Source: Boswellia sacra (Eukaryota > Streptophyta > Magnoliopsida > Sapindales > Burseraceae). Taken from it: DNA of 64,000 nucleotides. Every line of letters begins with the position of its first letter. Position 1 is the first letter of the stretch. A model generated the notes under the pieces. The model saw only the letters and a list, made by a program, of their open reading frames with translations, ran no database searches and had not been told where the DNA came from. Location of the stretch: positions 20,833-84,832 of the forward strand of contig SNVD02013866.1 of NCBI GenBank assembly GCA_013180625.2. Direction: 5' to 3'. Made by a program: the position numbers and the translations under genes. This document shows, piece after piece, positions 11,881 to 23,075 of this stretch.

Positions 11881-14800
11881 ACAAAGTGCATTCTTGCTAT
11901 ATTAAGAGAAATCCTAATTTGAAACAAATATGGGTTCCAAAAAGTACCAAAACTAACCCCCAAGGACCCAAGAACTTTTGGGTACCAAAAAGTTACTCCT
12001 TGAATATTGATTGTAGAGACAAAGGAGTGGCAAACACAAGTGGTACTTAGATAGTGGATGCTCAAGGCATATGACCGGAGATGCCTCCAAGTTTTCAAGA
12101 TTAATCATGAATAAAGGAGGATATGTGACATTCGGTGATAATGCCAAAGGAAGGGTAATGGGACATGGTGATATGGGTAACCCTTCTTCACCTATTATTA
12201 AAGATGTTTTGCTTGTTCATGGTTTTAAACATGATTTGATTAGCATTAGTCAATTATGTGATAAGGGATATTTTGTTGCTTTTGAGCCTAATAGATGTGT
12301 GATTAAGGATGTTAGTAACAATAAGACATTATTTGTTGGTAATAGATGTGGTAATATTTATACAATTGATATTGATGTTAATGATCATGTAGAAATTGTT
12401 TCATTGTTAATCATGATGCTTGGTTATGGCATAGAAGATTAGGTCATGCTAGCATGGACACAATTTCAAAAATTTCTAAAATGATTTAGTTGATGGTCTT
12501 CCAAAAATAAAATTTGAAAAAGATAAAATTTGTGATGCTTGTCAATTTGGAAAACAAGTGAGAACTTCTTTTAAACAAAGAAATTTATTTCAACAAATAA
12601 ACCTCTACAATTACTTCATTTGGATTTATTTGGACCATCAAGAACTCAAAGCCTTGGTGGAAAGTATTATGTTTTTGTTATTGTGGATGATTATTCAAGA
12701 TTCACTTGGGTGTTATTCTTGAAAACTAAAATGAGGCCATACAAGCTTTTTCAAAATTTACAAAAAGAGTCCAAAATCAAAAAGGGCATTCTATTGTATC
12801 CATTAGAAGTGATCATGGTAGTGAAGTAGACAATGTCGCGTTTGAAAATCTTTGTGGTGAAAATGGTTTTGAACATAATTTTTCCGCACCTAGAACTCCA
12901 CAACAAAATGGTGTTGTTGAGAGAAAAATAGGACTATCCAAGAAATGGTTAGGACCATGTTACTTGAAAATAATTTGCCAAAATATTTTTGGGCCGAAGC
13001 CGTTAATACCGCATGCTTTATAATCAATAGAGTCCATATTAGAGCTTTAATGAAGAAAACTCCTTATGAACTTTGGAAAGGAAGAAAACCCAACATTGGA
13101 TTTTTTAAAAGTTTTTGGATGTAAGTGTTTTATTTTAAACACCAAGGATAACCTTGGAAAATTTGATGCAAAAGCCGATGTTGAAATTTTTGTTGGCTAC
13201 TCCAACCATAGTAAAGCATATAGAGTTTTTAACAAAAAGACTCTTACTATTGAAGAATCTATGCATGTTAAATTTGATGAAACTAATGTTATTTCTTCAA
13301 AGAATTTAGATGATGATATTGTTGAGGTAGAAAGGCAAATCAAGGAATCAAGGCTTGATGAAAAAAGCCAAAATGAATTACAACTTCAACAAGAAAAGCT
13401 TGAGAAAGTAAATGATTCTTTCCAAGAATTACCAAAGGAATGGAGGTATGCAAAAGCTCACCCTAAAGATCTCATTATTGGTGAACCATCACAAGGTATG
13501 AGAACTAGATACTCTTTTAGGAACTTTTGTAATCATTTTGCATTTGTCTCTCAATTTGAACCAAAATCTTTTAAAGAAGCCGAAAATGACGAAAGTTGAA
13601 TTTTGGCTATGCAAGAAGAATTGAATCAATTTGAGAGAAATCAAGTTTAGGAATTAGTCCCTAGACCCAAAAATTATTCTATTATAGGCACTAAATGGAT
13701 TTTTAGAAATAAAGTAGATGAAGATGGCACCATTATTAGAAACAAAGCTAGACTTGTTGCTCAAGGATACGATCAAGAAGAAGGTATTGATTATGAGGAA
13801 ACTTTTGCACCGGTTGCTAGATTAGAATCCATTAGAATGTTGTGTGCATTTTCATGTTATAAAAATTTTACATTATACCAAATGGATGTCAAAAGTGCAT
13901 TTTTAAATGGTTACATTATGGAGGAAGTATATGTAGAGCAACCTCTTGGTTTTCAAAATCATGATTTTCCAAACCATGTTTTCAAACTCAAAAAGGCACT
14001 TTATGGCTTGAAACAAGCACCAAGAGCATGGTATGATAGATTGAGCAAATTTCTCATTGATAATGGTTTCGAAATGAAAAAGTTGATACTACTCTTTTTG
14101 TTAAAACAAAAAATGATGATTTATTAATTGTTCAAATCTATATTGATGATATTATATTTGGTGCTACTAATATTTCTATGTGTGAAGAATTTTCCAAGTG
14201 TATGCAACAAGAATTTGAAATGATCTTAATGGGAGAATTAAATTTCTTCCTTGGACTTCAAATCAAGCAATCAATGGATGGGATCTTCATAAATCAAGCT
14301 AAATACACAAGAGATCTTCTCAAGAAGTTTGGCATGGATAATTTAAGGACATATAACACACCTATGGGTACATTAACCAAGCTTGACAAAGATGAGACAG
14401 GAAAAGATGTTGAGGTAACAAAATATCGAGGTATGATTGGCTCTCTTTTGTATTTAACTGCTAGTAGACCCGATATTATGTTTAGTGTGTGTATGTGTGC
14501 TAGATTTCAATCTTGTCCAAAGGAATCTCACCTTAAGCTGTAAAGAGGATATTTAGATATCTTCTTGGTACCATAAATCTAGGTCTTTGGTATCCTAAGT
14601 GTGATAATTTTGATCTAATTAGTTATTCTGATGCGGACTTTGCTAGAAGTCTTCTTGATAGAAAGAGCACTAATGGCTCTTGTCATTTTCTAGGACATGC
14701 ATTAGTCTCATGGTTTAGTAGGAAACAAAATTCTGTTGCCTTATCAACCATGGAAGCCGAGTATATTGCAATAGGAAGTTGTTGTACACAAGCTCTTTGG

Positions 14801-15081
14801 ATGAACCAAATTTTAAAAGATTATGGTGTGGTATTTGATCATATTCCCATCAAATGTGACAATACAAGTGCCATCAACATTTCAAAAAATCCATACAACA
14901 CTCTAGGACTAAGCATATAGAGATTAGACATCATTTTATTAGAGATCATGTGCAAAAAGGTAATATTTCTTTAGAATTTGTTCCCACCGAAAAACAATTA
15001 GCTGATATATTTACTAAATCCCTTAGTCAAGATAGATTTTGCATAATTAGAAGAGAATTAGGCATGTTGGATATATCTTAA
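11881..15081 (+). pseudogene. pol: copia pol: protease, integrase, RT, RNase H (broken)
   Basis: In order: protease with DSGCSRHMTGDASKFSRLI (about 12050-12110); the pre-integrase zinc domain WHRRLGHASMDT...CDACQFGK (12430-12560); integrase core LDLFGPSRTQSLGGKYYVFV and VDDYSRFTWVLF (12620-12720); RT with [60 protein letters not shown] and catalytic YIDDI (13690-14155); then TASRPDIMFSV and RNase H with YSDADFARSLLDRKS and STMEAEYIA (14620-14790). The frame ends at the TAA at 15079. Stops and shifts near 12050, 12480, 12830, 13600, 14090 and 14540 prevent a single product. Confidence 0.9.
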
Positions 15082-15122
15082 TTTTTCTTTTATTTGATAA
15101 TCTATGAATGGTAACATATGTT

Positions 15123-15321
15123 AAGGGGGAGAATATATTTAGGGGGAGTAATTAATTTGATTACATCTTTTTGATGATAACAAAAGGGGGAGAAATTGTT
15201 GGATTGCTTGTATTTATAACAATTGCTCTCTTTTTGTTTATTCTTGATTTCATTTTCATTCTTGATTTTAGATATTAATTTAAAGCAATCAATGGTTTGT
15301 CATCATCAAAAAGGGGGAGAT
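15123..15321 (+). promoter_or_regulatory. Polypurine tract with three upstream copies
   Basis: The functional tract (AAAAAGGGGGAGA, 15308-15320) ends one base before the 3' LTR. The core AGGGGGAG also occurs at 15124-15131, 15141-15148 and 15185-15192. Repeated polypurine motifs before the 3' LTR are a described trait of Sireviruses. Confidence 0.85.
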
Positions 15322-16971
15322 TGTTAGCCCTAAGGCTATATGATAATTTTGATGATAACAATACACATTGATTCATTGAGATTTACTAATATATTTAGTT
15401 ATGTGCAAGAATAAGATTATTGAAATAATTATAAAATCAAGAAGGGGTTTATTAAAATGAAGTGTTGAAGCTTAGGAGAAGACTACATGTTAAAGGCATC
15501 AAAGTTTTAGTACAAGGTTTGATTCAAGGAATGTGATATATGAGCAATGTTCTATCAATTGGTCATATATTTTTCTACAAATGTCCAAATAATGTGATTC
15601 TTGAGCCTTTGGAAAAATTACTCAATTTATAACATTTCATATGTTTTAAAGAAATTCAAATTTTAAGTGCAAGATCGTCCAAATCATCATGCAAAGTGAA
15701 AGACAAATGGAAGCAGCTGACATGAGCACCGAATACTCTTTTGGACATATCTTGAGCTAGAAAAATCAAAATGACTTGATTCTTGCGGCATTAGAAAGAT
15801 GACTTAATGGGTCACATTTCATATGTTTTGAAGAAATTCAAATTTCAAATGGAAGACCGACATAATTGACATGCAATTTGGTGGACTGACACAAAGAAGA
15901 AAAATCAACTCACATGAGCACCGAATGGTGTTTTGGCCATATCTTAAGATAGAGATATCCAATTGTTTTGATTCTTAATGTTTTGGAAATCTTATTCAAA
16001 TATGAAGATCGTTTATGTTTTGAAGAAATTCAAATTTCAAATGGAAGGCTGACAGAATTATCATTCAAGTCAGTGGACAGACACATGGAAGAAAAATCAA
16101 GTCACTTGAGCACCGAATGTTGTTTTGGCCATATCTTGAGCTACAGATATCCAAATGACTTGGTTCTTGATGCGTTGGAAAGCTTATTCAAATTTGCAGA
16201 TCTTTTATGTTTTACAGATTTTCCAATTTCAAACGGAACATTGACAAAAATGGCAGACAAGGAATTATGGTTTGTATGGTGGGCAGAAACTTTGGAGATG
16301 GTGTCTTCACTGATTAAGTTCATCTCATTTGCCTATAAAAGGAGCATTCTCCCATGCATCAACAATGTGCAAGAGAAGCATTTGATCAAGCAAAAAAAGC
16401 CAAGAGAAATATCAAGTTTATAGAGCTTTATATTCTTTATCTACTCTTTGAAGAGAGTGTACTTTGTTGTAAAAACTTTCTTTGTTCTTATATTGTGTGA
16501 GAGTGAGATCTTCTTGTAAAGGATAAAAGATATCCTTGAGAGAACTCTTTCCTTGGTGAGGTTGTTCATCAAGAAGAACTCTTGGTGTGGTGTTATCAAG
16601 AGTTGAAGAAAAAAAGTCTTGGTGAAGTTGTTCATCAAGCAAGTTGTAAAGTATTCTACAACTTAGTGGAAAGCCTAGCTTGTGGAGAAGCTAGGAGCCC
16701 GTGGACGTAGGCAAGGTTTGCCGAACCACGTAAATTGAGTTTGCACTCTCTCTATCCCTATACTCTTTATATTTACTCGCACTTGAGATTATTTATTATT
16801 GCTATTCTCTTGATTGCATCTTAGATAACTTCTATTTTCATCTTCTTCACTTCTATTCTCAAAAGAAAAAGTGAAATAATTTTTATCTTTCAAGAAAAGT
16901 TTTATAAATTCGTTTTGATAAATAAAACCCAATTCACCCCCCCCTCTTGGGTTGTCATACCTGGGTCTACA
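15322..16971 (+). repeat. 3' LTR of copia element
   Basis: 1650 bp, TGTTAGCC...GGTCTACA, matching the 5' LTR along its length with scattered substitutions and small indels. Followed directly by the duplicated target GTATC. Confidence 0.93.
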
Positions 16972-16976
16972 GTATC

Positions 16977-17814
16977 TGGTGCCTCGGCCTCTTTAGAAGA
17001 AGAATACACGACAGGTATAGGACAGGTATGGCCAAATAAACAACACTTGGAGCAGCGTTTTGGTTTCCATTCATATTCCACTCTGATCTTGATAGGTTCA
17101 GAAGATAGTTTACACCGGATCTCAAAGTCCTGCACTGGAGAATGGTCCGCATCTATCTCAACACAAACCCTGGCATAGGATAACCAAGTGTACTCATAAG
17201 TCATCCTGTCACATAATAATGGTCGACCAACCATACTAGAAACAGCACTGAGTGCTTTAGCTGATCATAATGGAAATGGTAGTCCATGCAATCGAACCCA
17301 TACTGGAATCTTGGTAATCCTACCCTGATCAAAAGAAAAATGAGGATTCCATTGTTGCAGAATGATGTACTTCCCACCAAACATCCAAGGCCCTCTTTCT
17401 AAAATATCATGAATCTCCTCTACTGTTCTAAATCTGAATATCAAGAAACCCGTCCCAGTAGAGCGGACATCCTCCAAACCACTAAACTTCCATACACGCA
17501 TAGCAATGAAACTTGTAGCATGGAAAGGCATAGTATACCCCGAAAAAAATCTCACAATACAGTGCAACCAATCAGCCCCTGCATCATCAACTAAATCATC
17601 AGGAAGCTCAAGAATCGAACCCAGAACCTTCCGGGCTATTGAGTCAAGATGAAATCTAGTGTTGGCCTTAGAAAACCAGAACCCTGTCGGCCCAAGAGCC
17701 GGGTGGTTCAGGTAAGGATTGTGTGTGGGTGTTGTTTCGAGTAGATGAACGTGTTTGAGTGTCACGAGGTAGACGTTGAGGTTGGTTAAATTTGGTAGGG
17801 GCGAGGGTGGCCAT
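16977..17814 (-). pseudogene. LINE ORF1, N-terminal part (DUF4283, zinc knuckle)
   Basis: RNA-binding protein of the LINE, probably starting at the ATG at 17814 (MATLAPTKFNQ). A frameshift near 17680 leads into the DUF4283-type region (HCIVRFFSGYTMPFHATSF, GTGFLIFRFRTVEEIHDIL, RGPWMFGGKYIILQQW, PVWVRLHGLPFPL). An in-frame TGA at 17265-17267 follows. The next segment (17234-16977) has the conserved MVGRPLLCDRMT, ARVCVEIDA and a zinc knuckle RCSKCCLFGHTC with abnormal spacing. The frame is then cut by the copia insertion. Identification is by this domain order, usual for plant L1 ORF1. Confidence 0.87.
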
Positions 17815-18634
17815 GGTGGGAATGGTGTGGTACAGGCTAAGAAAAGTGTGGTGAAAATAGTGGAAAAAACTCCAACCCGTAGCAATCAACCCAAATCAAC
17901 TCCAAAAATCCAACCAGCAACCAAATGCACGCAAGATAGCAAATTTACAACAATTCTAAAGTGAAATTGCAATAGAAGGAGTGCATACCAGTCACCAGAT
18001 CGAGCATGAATGTACTGATAAATAGTTCTGGTTGGGTGAATAGTGAACAGTGGCTTGCACGTTTGACGTCGCTCGTTGGATTTTGATGATCTGTAAGGAA
18101 TCTGGGGGGCAGCCAAAAAGCAAACGTACGTGGAATAGCCCGAGGAGCAAACTGGTCAGGTTGGTGAACAGTATCCGGCAGAGGAACAGTAACAGCCATC
18201 ATGAATAGTACCTACCGAAAATTGAATCACAATTACAGGGAGATTTACTGGGATTCTAACGATACTACTGAAGAAAAATCTGACCAGCGTCCTTTGATCT
18301 ACAACTCAGTGAATAGTAATATTAAAGGCCGTAGATGGAGATGATAGTAATCGAAACAGGTGTCGGTGATGAAAGAAAAATTATAGATCGGGTTGAGACG
18401 ATGGCGACAGTAGTGGTGGTGACAATTCACTCGCCCTTCCACGGTGAATGAATAATGAATTCCGATTGTGTTTTCTGTAAATTTGAACATTTTTCGTTCA
18501 GAATCTGGAGAGGCTCAAGAAGGAAAGTTTGTTTAGGATACTTCGATCTACAATATACGTAAATCTTATACCCAAACTCGCAAAACCGATGGAGTGAACA
18601 GTAACTCCGATGATGTCATTTCTCAAGAGTGTTT
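17815..18634 (-). other. LINE 5' UTR
   Basis: Upstream of ORF1 on the minus strand, bounded by the CCATAAGTC duplication at 18635. Contains only short open frames that I do not regard as genes. It would be expected to hold the internal promoter; I cannot point to one. Confidence 0.6.
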
Positions 18635-18643
18635 CCATAAGTC

Positions 18644-19190
18644 AACGTTGCAGTAGAAGCAACTAATAAGAATGTGAAGAAAATGCTAGTCAAAATGATA
18701 AAAACTGGAATGGATTGGGCTGAGAAGTTATCGATGATGCTTTACAAATATTGAACCGTAGCCTGTAGTTCAACTAGGGCCACGCCACTCGTACTAGTGT
18801 ATGGCATGGAAGCTATGCTATGGATCAAGCTAGAAATTCACTCATCACGAGTCCTAATTGAAGCTGAGATTCGAGAAGACCAATGGGTTAAGAATAGATG
18901 TAAGCAGTTAGCGCTAGTGGATGAAAAATGGATGAATTGCATCACATGTAGCTTTATCAAAAAAGAATGGCACGAACCTTTGCCAAAAAGGCGAAGCAGT
19001 AGAGATTTCATGAAGAAGACCTGGTATTTAAGCAAGCCAAAGCAGTAGCCTTTGATCTAAGAGGGAAATTTGGACCAAATTGGAATGTCCATACTTAGTA
19101 AAGAAGGTGTGATCAAATGGGGCAATCAAGATAGCAGACATGGATGGCAATGAATTCCAAGAACCTGTCAACATGGACAACCTAAAGAAA
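18644..19190 (+). pseudogene. Tat-type Ty3/gypsy integrase C-terminus, right fragment
   Basis: Picks up the integrase interrupted at 4217: VEATNKNVKKMLVKMI (about 18650), then YGMEAMLWIKLEIHSSRVLIEAE (18797 on), the usual Tat motif YGxEAxLPxExxIPSxRV, and LALVDEKWMNC. The stretch after 19048 has stops but still reads like the pattern in which Tat pol ends (I(R/A)DMDGNEFQEP.N.DNLK). With the 9-bp duplication this shows the LINE landed in the integrase of an older element. Confidence 0.8.
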
Positions 19191-19593
19191 CACTTCATGT
19201 GCGTGTGTGTGAGAGAGAGAGAGAGAGAGAAAGAGAGAGGCAAATGTTGTGAGGAAAAGAGTGACAAACATAGTGAGGAAAAATAACTAATCAAAAAACC
19301 CGTAAAGGGCTGGTTAGTGACAAGAGTTGTTTCCTGTATACATCATGCTCTTAATAGATATGTTTTGATTAATAAAATGATGAATTAGTTGGAAACAAAA
19401 TTTTTGTGAAACTGGATTTCATTACGCCTTCAATCCATTAGAAAAAGAGGCATTTGACATGAAAAGATATAAATTTAAAATACATCAGATCCCTGATTGC
19501 TTGGTGTCAAATTTTGCAAAACCATGCTAATCATGCAAGATCATGCTAATGAGAACTATAAGAGGTAGTTTGGGAAATAACCCACGCCTTGTA
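19191..19593 (+). other. Post-pol spacer with GA microsatellite
   Basis: Holds a GT/GA microsatellite at about 19200-19241 and otherwise no recognisable gene. It separates the sense pol end of the Tat element from the antisense ORFs. Confidence 0.55.
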
Positions 19594-20697
19594 CTAATAG
19601 ACAGTGGTAATGTCATAATAAGTGGGCAAGTGCCATTCAATGGTACCCGTTCGCCAAGTCTCTTTCACAGTAGAGAGAAAGCATGCTATCAGTGACCCTA
19701 GATCAAATATGGGCACCCTAGTCACGATTCTTTGTTTAAAGCCATATTGACGACATAGGCAGAAAAGGGAATAGAAGGAGTTATGAGTCAAACCCGCGAA
19801 AGGAATATAAGTGGTGTTGGTTCTGATAGTCACATGTTGTAAATGCCACGAAGGATAAGTCCAATAGATCATGGCATCAGAAACAAAACGAAGCCAATCA
19901 ATCCACGATTCTTGCCTATGAAGCCCTCTAGCCTGATGGTCTCTTGGCCCATACCATGCCTGATTAGCTTCAAGAGGGGCTAGAATAGCTAATTTTTCCT
20001 ACAGCCAAATCTGAAGAAGAGAAGGGAAATTCTTAATGTCAAAAGTGGAGTTTAGACCATATGACATAAACTAGCATGGTGAATGAATTTGCTTTGAAAG
20101 AAGAAAAATTAAAAACAAATGCCTGAAGTACCAATGGACTGCCAGAGAAAGCTTGACTCTATCCGAATCGAAAATGATCTAACCTTTGCAAGGTCTCGGC
20201 TAAGATCAGTGGCACCAATGTTATACCAGTATTCATCTAGGAGATGAAAGCCACTAGGTGAGAGTCTGCTAGACCATCTTCAGTGACTAACAGAACTATG
20301 CAAGTAGACAGAACTGCTAAAGGTGAAACTTGGAGAGAGATCCTTTGTTAGCGACAGTGATGAGAGGAATTAAAAAAGGCAAATCTATCTTGCCATTGGT
20401 AACATAAGTACCCATTACAGCTTCAAGAAGGTGGAAGAAGTGAGCCATGTCCCTCATAGAAGGTGGTGACAAAGGAGGCATGATGATGTCTTCTGTATCG
20501 ACAGAATAGACTCCTAATATAGCACTAAACTCCTCGTACAATGAACACAACTCTTGATAGTTGAAATGAAAGACATGATCGCTAGGTGCTCTAAAAGGAA
20601 GAGACAGCATTGAGGAAATGGGTGAAAGAAGCCATTCTTTATCATCCAGGGACTTCAGATTGGCTTAAAGAACCTTCCAGCTTGTTTCAGACATGTT
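19594..20697 (-). pseudogene. Antisense ORF of the Tat element (unknown protein)
   Basis: Minus-strand ORF remnant beginning near the ATG at 20697 (MSETSWKVL). Open segments are 20610-20317 (FNYQELCSLYEEFSAILGVYS, PSMRDMAHFFHLLEAVMG) and 19900-19594 (SWIDWLRFVSDAMIYWTYPS, GTIEWHLPTYYD), joined by a region full of stops. The product is not assigned; the style (LYEEFSAILGV) recalls antisense ORFs and plant-mobile-domain proteins reported between pol and the 3' LTR of Tat elements. Its orientation opposite to the pol fragment upstream fits that layout. Function unknown. Confidence 0.5.
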
Positions 20698-22065
20698 TGG
20701 AGCGAATGAAGGAGAAAGAAGGTCGAGTATGAATTTATAGCTCTACAAACTGGGGGTAAGGCAGGCTTACCTTCATACAGTAGTGAAGAATTGGTGGAAG
20801 TTAGTTAATTATGACATATGCCAGTTTGAAGTGGTGTGCACCGATTCTAACATACACATGCCTCACGTGCACCAGTTCAAATGGTCCCAGCGAAAAGTCA
20901 TCCAAACAAGGAAATATCAAGTGTAGGGCATCCCGTGGGTGGGGTTTTCTGACCATGCATATGTAACAGCTTATAGTTGTATCAAATGTGTAGCAAACTA
21001 ATTAAAAAAGAGAGAGAGAGAGAGAATTTGCTCAAGAAAGAGAAATCTACATATTAATGTTTTTTCAGAATCAAAATTTCTACAAATGAAAGAAAACCAA
21101 GCATCCGCAAAATTCCCAAAATACAGTCCAAAAATCCAAAAAAAATCAAAATCCTAAAAAGTCGTGCGATAACCCTGCTAGTCATCACCTCTATCTTCCC
21201 TTAACTGATTATAGAAAAGCAGTAAGCTCAGCATCCTACTACACGACCTTCCTCTCCAAATCAATAATCCTCTCTTGCTACTGGTGAATCGTCAAATATT
21301 GCTCCATGATTGGGTCATGCTGCTGCGCTCTAGCTGTCTCAGCCTTATGCAACCTCTACTACAGATCTGCCATGCCTCTCTTATAATCGGTCACAACTGT
21401 CTGGGAATAGCATGAAGAATGATCAGTCATAAGAAAAATTGTGAGGGAAGTAATGCATGCATACATGAAATCATACTCATTCGGTGATCATGTGGTATCC
21501 CCATAGTGAGGAGCTGAATCTGGACACACAGTGCGCTCAGCTGCACAACGGTAACTCTAGGAACTTGCATTTGCATTTTGTTAGTTTGCGTTCATAGGTA
21601 AGAAATCAAAAGGAGCAAAAGGAGAATGTAGAGACTCAGATGGGTGCTCTCGTGCAAATCACAAACGACCTCCTGACTGTCACCTACATTGAAGGTGCGT
21701 AGTATAGGCTATCTATCTTAGTCAATGGTAGCAATCGTGGTACCAGAAAGTTTTCAAAAGTCACCAAGAACAACATATCAAGTCTCAGTCATAAAAGTAC
21801 TACCCCCAATGAAGGGAGAAGGGCCTCATGGCCTTTTATACCGACTACTCGAAGGCTAGGGATCGGGAGACTGCTAAAGTGGAAACCGTCGTCTTGTGGA
21901 TGTGGCAAAAATGGTGTCCAAACGAAAACGAGGCACTGCAGTCACAACCAAACTATTGCACCTATATGGCAAAAGCTATGTGGCCACCCACTCTAGATAA
22001 GTCGTGGTAGGAGCTGAAAGAGAAGCTAGCTGAATAACTCAGCCATAACAAGCTTAGTAGCTCAT
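20698..22065. other. Spacer without recognisable gene
   Basis: Contains a GA microsatellite (about 21010-21025) and short open frames only. It lies between the two antisense ORF remnants of the Tat element and ends at the chromodomain gypsy insertion; possible residual PMD coding is too decayed to read. Confidence 0.4.
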
Positions 22066-22569
22066 TGTCACGAGCTTAGAGTTTTGCGCAGTTGCTCGTG
22101 CGGCACTTAGACAACTTGAACCCGAAAGTTGCTAAGTAAGCCTTGAAGTTTGCTTCTCGCTCAAGGAGAAGTTAGGACCGTTGAGCCAAAAGAGCTTTAG
22201 AGGCTAGAAGAAGAGATGGAACTTAGAGGCAAGTATTGCTAATGCAAATGAGCTTTGTATTACACAAGAGAACTCTTACAATGCTTTGTATTTTAATTGC
22301 TTGGTGTCTTACAAATGAGCCATGGAGGGGTATTTATACTAATCCACCTCCCAAATGAATGGCTAGGATTTATTACATCCGACGGTCACAATTAAGCATC
22401 TAGAATAGCCTACCAAAATATCTAGATATTTACATGTGGTAGGTGAACTACCATTGACTTGCTAGAGTTTCTAGAAAATGGGCTTGGATTGCATGCCTTC
22501 TAGAAATCGGGTCAAGCCTTTGTGCACATTTTGGGCCACTCTAGCAAGCAAATTGGGCGGGCTGTGACA
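22066..22569 (-). repeat. 3' LTR of chromodomain gypsy
   Basis: 504 bp; on the minus strand it reads TGTCACAGCCCG...CTCGTGACA. It differs from the other LTR at four sites: one near 22090, one near 22205, one near 22510 and one near 22540. Confidence 0.95.
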
Positions 22570-22581
22570 TCCTCCCCCACC
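22570..22581 (-). promoter_or_regulatory. Polypurine tract
   Basis: Minus strand GGTGGGGGAGGA, directly before the 3' LTR; primes plus-strand DNA synthesis. Confidence 0.88.
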
Positions 22582-23033
22582 TATTTCCGCGACGTCCTCG
22601 GCGCGCTCTCGTCCTTATAGCGTTGGATGTGTTCGCCAAATTGCCACAAGAGATCTTCGCGTTCCCAACTCGCCTCGCTGTCCGGAAGGTTTTTCCACTT
22701 CACCAAGTATTCGGTGTATGGTGGAACTCCTCTCCTTCGAATCACTCGATCCGCAAGGATGTACTCCATGTCCTTGTCGAATGAGGTGACGACGGCTGTG
22801 GGTGCTCGTTTGGACTCGCTTCGACTTGGATCCTCCTTGTCCTCATGATAGGGCTTGAGGAAACTCACATGAAAGACCGGATGGATCTTGAGGTTAGGGG
22901 GCAAGCGTACCTTGTAAGAGACTTCACCCACTCGTTTGATAATTGGGAAAGGACCCTCATATTTTCGCACCAACCCCTTGTGCACTTTGCGAAGTGATTT
23001 GAATTGTTGGGGTAGGAGCTTGACGAGTACCAA
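22581..23033 (-). pseudogene. Polyprotein C-terminus with chromodomain, after an in-frame stop
   Basis: Continuation of the 1372-residue frame, in the same frame, after the TAG at 23076-23078. It contains the GPFPIIKRVGEVSYKVRLPP segment usual after the integrase core and, at about residues 90-145, a chromodomain (ILADRVIRRRGVPPYTEYLVKW, then KNLPDSEASWERED). In chromoviruses this domain guides integration to particular chromatin. With the first segment the total is about 1525 codons, the full family length. It is listed separately only because of the stop. Confidence 0.92.
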
Positions 23034-23075
23034 GTCCCCCTCTTGGAATGTGAGGCTCCATCTCTTTGTATCCGC

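Larger units (their letters stand above)
8563..16971 (+). mobile_element. Sirevirus-like Ty1/copia retrotransposon
   Basis: Complete 8.4 kb element with two LTRs (8563-10222 and 15322-16971), an initiator-Met primer site, gag, pol in the copia order (protease, integrase, RT, RNase H), and a polypurine tract. The 5-bp target-site duplication GTATC is at 8558-8562 and 16972-16976 inside LINE ORF1. Several AGGGGGAG tracts before the 3' LTR and a gag with a coiled coil point to the Sirevirus/Maximus group. Many stops and frameshifts break the coding region. Confidence 0.93.
4218..18634 (-). mobile_element. L1-like LINE, split by a copia element
   Basis: Non-LTR retrotransposon on the minus strand, about 6.0 kb once the nested copia element is removed. 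It has ORF1 (DUF4283 and zinc knuckle), ORF2 (APE endonuclease, RT, zf-RVT) and a short A tail (minus strand of 4220-4228). It is flanked by the 9-bp target-site duplication CCATAAGTC at 4209-4217 and 18635-18643, and the interrupted Tat integrase continues on both sides. The 5' end appears complete or nearly so. Stops in both ORFs make it non-autonomous now. Confidence 0.9.
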
